DNA from: Paenibacillus algorifonticola
Lineage (GTDB): Bacteria > Bacillota > Bacilli > Paenibacillales > Paenibacillaceae
Assembly: GCF_000971975.1 (NCBI RefSeq)
Contig: NZ_LAQO01000053.1
Span: 1-41,717, forward strand
Direction of reading: 5' to 3'
DNA length: 41,717 nucleotides
A model generated the notes under the pieces. It ran no database searches. It saw nothing but the letters and a program-made list of their open reading frames with translations, and was not told where the DNA came from. Both the position numbers and the translations under genes were made by a program. This document shows, piece by piece, positions 39,817 to 41,717 of this stretch. Each line of letters opens with the position of its first letter. The stretch's first letter is position 1.

Positions 39817-39872
39817 TAACCCTAGCATGGAAGAGAAAACAGTGAAGAATTCAATCGGGATGGAGGGTGCAG

Positions 39873-41717
39873 ATGATAGGTTATGACCGCTTGCGGGTGG
39901 AAGGCCCCTGCAAGCTAAAGCATATTCTGGATGTGGAGATAAGCTGGAAGCCGGGCGAGCATGGGACGCTGCGGATTAGCGGAATCGTCGAGGAAGAGCT
40001 GCGGACAAGTGCGACGCTGGAAGCGATGTGGCAGGATAAAATCGCCTTGTATGACGAAGAAGAAGGCACACGGAAACCCTTGTTTAAAGGCGTAGCCACG
40101 TCCGTACAGACGGTGCACCGCAATGGCGTGTACACAGTCGATATCGAAGCGGTGTCTGGGAGCATTTATAGTGATTTGAAGAAGCGCAAGCGATCTTTTC
40201 AGGATACAAGCCAGACGTACGAGAAGATCATCACTACTGTACTGCGTGCGTATCCAGGCGGGGATGTCTTGCTTCAACAGGGAGAGAAGGAGAAACCATC
40301 TGAACCTGTCATTCAATATGAGGAGACGGATTGGGAGCTGACAAAAAGGCTGGCAAGCCAGTTCCAGTCGGTCGTGGTGTGTGATATATTGGAAGAAACG
40401 CCAAAGCTGTATATTGGAATGCCGGAAGGAAAAACGCATAAGCAGTCCGAATGGTCCTCGTATACGGTGAGCAAGGATTTAGCGGCGTTTCAGAAGGCAG
40501 GCGGGCAGGAAGCGGGCCTGCATGATACAGATTTTTTCGGTTATGAAATAGAGTCAAAGAGCTTCTATCGATTAGGTGATCGCTTTAAAATTCGAGGCTA
40601 TATTGAGCTGATCGTATCGTCGATGACGGCTCGAATGGAAAAGGGACAGTTGATCTACCACTATCGGTTGTCGCGGGAAGCGGGAATACGAGAGCAACGG
40701 ATGGTGAATAGCAGGCTGTCGGGCCTGACACTGCAAGGAGAAATTCTGGCGGTGAAAGGGGAACAGGTGCAGGTGCATCTGGCAATCGACGATAAGCAAG
40801 ACAAGGGAACGGCGCATTGGTACCGCTATGCGCCGGAGACGGGCAGCGCGATGTATAGTATGCCGCAGGTAGGGACGAAGGCGAATTTGTATCTCGCCGA
40901 TGCAGGCGGTCAAGAAGCTATTGTCACCGGAGGCGTGCGAACAAACGGGGCGAGTGCGGAGAAGACGGCTGATCCGAACAACCGTTATTTCGGGACGGAG
41001 CATGGCAGTGAAATGAAGCTGTCTCCGACAGGAGTCGAGTTTACAGGCGGAAGCAAGGAGCCGCTGTTTCTGAAGCTGGACGATGCGGTGGGTATTATTT
41101 TGAGCAGCCCTCGGAAGCTGACGCTGACAGCGAAGGAAGAGATTTCGCTGTTTACGCCAAAGCGTGTGGTGATTGGTGCGCAGGCGTTACTAGTAGCGAA
41201 GAAGACAAGTGCGCCAAGCGGAATCACGCTGGAAGGCGAGTATAACCTCATGGGGGCGCAGATCCGAACGGAAGGGAAAGATCGGACGAGCTACGCGCCG
41301 TATGACGATGCGCCATTAGAAGGGCAGCCTCCTCCGCCGCCACCCCCACCGGAAAAACCGCCATTCAGCTGGGGAAAGCTGGCGAGGAATGTGCTGGCGG
41401 GAATGGCTGTTGTCGCGGTAGTCGCCGTAGCGGCAGCGTTCACCGTAGCGACGCTGGGAGCAGGAGCGGTCGTTGTGGGTGCAGTACTGGCTGGAGCGGC
41501 CATTGCGGGAACCGCAGCGGTGGTGAGCCAAGCGGTGTCGGATATTGCCCGAGGCGAGGTCAGCGATATGGGGACGTATGTTTCAACGGCCTTTCGAGAG
41601 ACGGTCATCGGGGCGGTATCTGGTGCGGTGTTTGGCCCGTTTGGAGCCTTTGCCTCATTAGGTGGACGAATGGCATTTGGCGCGGTGCAGAATGGGTTTG
41701 AGAGTGTCATTCGTCAG
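39873..41717 (+). CDS. VgrG/gpD-like spike protein with C-terminal extension (partial)
   Basis: An open frame of 615 codons runs from ATG 39873 (GGAGGG 5 bases upstream) to the window edge. The N-terminal part (~1-250) resembles the phage gpD/VgrG fold: FKGVATSVQTVHRNGVYTVDIEAVSG, then SFQDTSQTYEKIITTVL and YEETDWELTKRLASQFQSVVVCD. A central beta-rich part (~275-480) includes FGTEHGSEMKLSPTGVEFTGG. A run of prolines (~485-493) leads to a long Ala/Gly/Val hydrophobic segment (~506-551) and the start of another domain. This layout suggests a contractile-injection or polymorphic toxin whose effector lies beyond the window. The assignment is by pattern only. Confidence 0.7.
   Translation, partial: MIGYDRLRVEGPCKLKHILDVEISWKPGEHGTLRISGIVEEELRTSATLEAMWQDKIALYDEEEGTRKPLFKGVATSVQTVHRNGVYTVDIEAVSGSIYSDLKKRKRSFQDTSQTYEKIITTVLRAYPGGDVLLQQGEKEKPSEPVIQYEETDWELTKRLASQFQSVVVCDILEETPKLYIGMPEGKTHKQSEWSSYTVSKDLAAFQKAGGQEAGLHDTDFFGYEIESKSFYRLGDRFKIRGYIELIVSSMTARMEKGQLIYHYRLSREAGIREQRMVNSRLSGLTLQGEILAVKGEQVQVHLAIDDKQDKGTAHWYRYAPETGSAMYSMPQVGTKANLYLADAGGQEAIVTGGVRTNGASAEKTADPNNRYFGTEHGSEMKLSPTGVEFTGGSKEPLFLKLDDAVGIILSSPRKLTLTAKEEISLFTPKRVVIGAQALLVAKKTSAPSGITLEGEYNLMGAQIRTEGKDRTSYAPYDDAPLEGQPPPPPPPPEKPPFSWGKLARNVLAGMAVVAVVAVAAAFTVATLGAGAVVVGAVLAGAAIAGTAAVVSQAVSDIARGEVSDMGTYVSTAFRETVIGAVSGAVFGPFGAFASLGGRMAFGAVQNGFESVIRQ

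Noticed and set aside
40572..41003. Minus-strand frames across 39881-41710
   Set aside because: They are shadows of the long plus-strand spike-like gene, which has a start, a ribosome site and domain-like sequence and runs off the window.

Overview
The window spans the chromosomal replication origin of an endospore-forming Bacillota, most likely Paenibacillus or a close relative. This is inferred from gene order (gyrA-gyrB-yaaB-recF-yaaA-dnaN-dnaA-oriC-rpmH-rnpA-yidC-khpB-mnmE-mnmG-rsmG-noc-parA-parB), strong AGGAGG-type ribosome binding sites, frequent GTG/TTG starts, spore-associated genes (yyaC, a YheC/D-like ATP-grasp gene) and the 16S rRNA 5' end. No database search was possible, so names rest on recognisable motifs and synteny.

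Left arm (1-11697, mostly minus strand, reading away from oriC): the 5' end of a 16S rRNA gene with its leader and two tandem promoters, an HD-GYP gene, gyrA, an oppositely oriented ATP-grasp gene, then gyrB, remB/yaaB, recF, yaaA, dnaN and dnaA. The origin looks bipartite. One DnaA-box cluster lies upstream of dnaA (11832-12109). A second lies between dnaA and dnaN (10217-10313) and continues into a GC block, a DnaA-trio-like run of triplets and an AT-rich stretch (10171-10210), which is the layout expected of the unwinding site.

Right arm, core (12145-25897, mostly plus strand): ribosomal protein L34, RNase P protein, the YidC/SpoIIIJ insertase and its partner KhpB/Jag, tRNA modification (mnmE, mnmG), 16S methylation (rsmG), then noc, parA and parB with two parS sites. 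A cysteine-desulfurase-like gene, DUF4446, yyaC (minus), a DUF3343 gene, an MscS channel and a DUF951 gene follow.

Right arm, more variable part (25898-41717): tRNA-Ser(CGA), an MFS transporter, yjzC, the rpsF-ssb-rpsR operon, a second MFS transporter with an ArsR-type gene that lacks a normal start codon, a MATE exporter with a CsoR-type metal sensor carrying a His-Thr repeat, a molybdate uptake pair (modA-modB, no modC) facing its probable HTH/substrate-binding regulator, an AI-2E-family membrane protein, and the yjlC-ndh respiratory operon behind a clear Rex operator. The window ends inside a large gene resembling VgrG/gpD spike proteins with a proline linker and a hydrophobic segment, possibly a polymorphic toxin of a contractile injection system; its C-terminus is outside the window.

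Most housekeeping genes run with the replication fork. The ATP-grasp gene, yyaC, both MFS genes, yjzC and modAB run against it. Unexplained stretches are 27833-28182 and the hairpin-rich 39526-39623.
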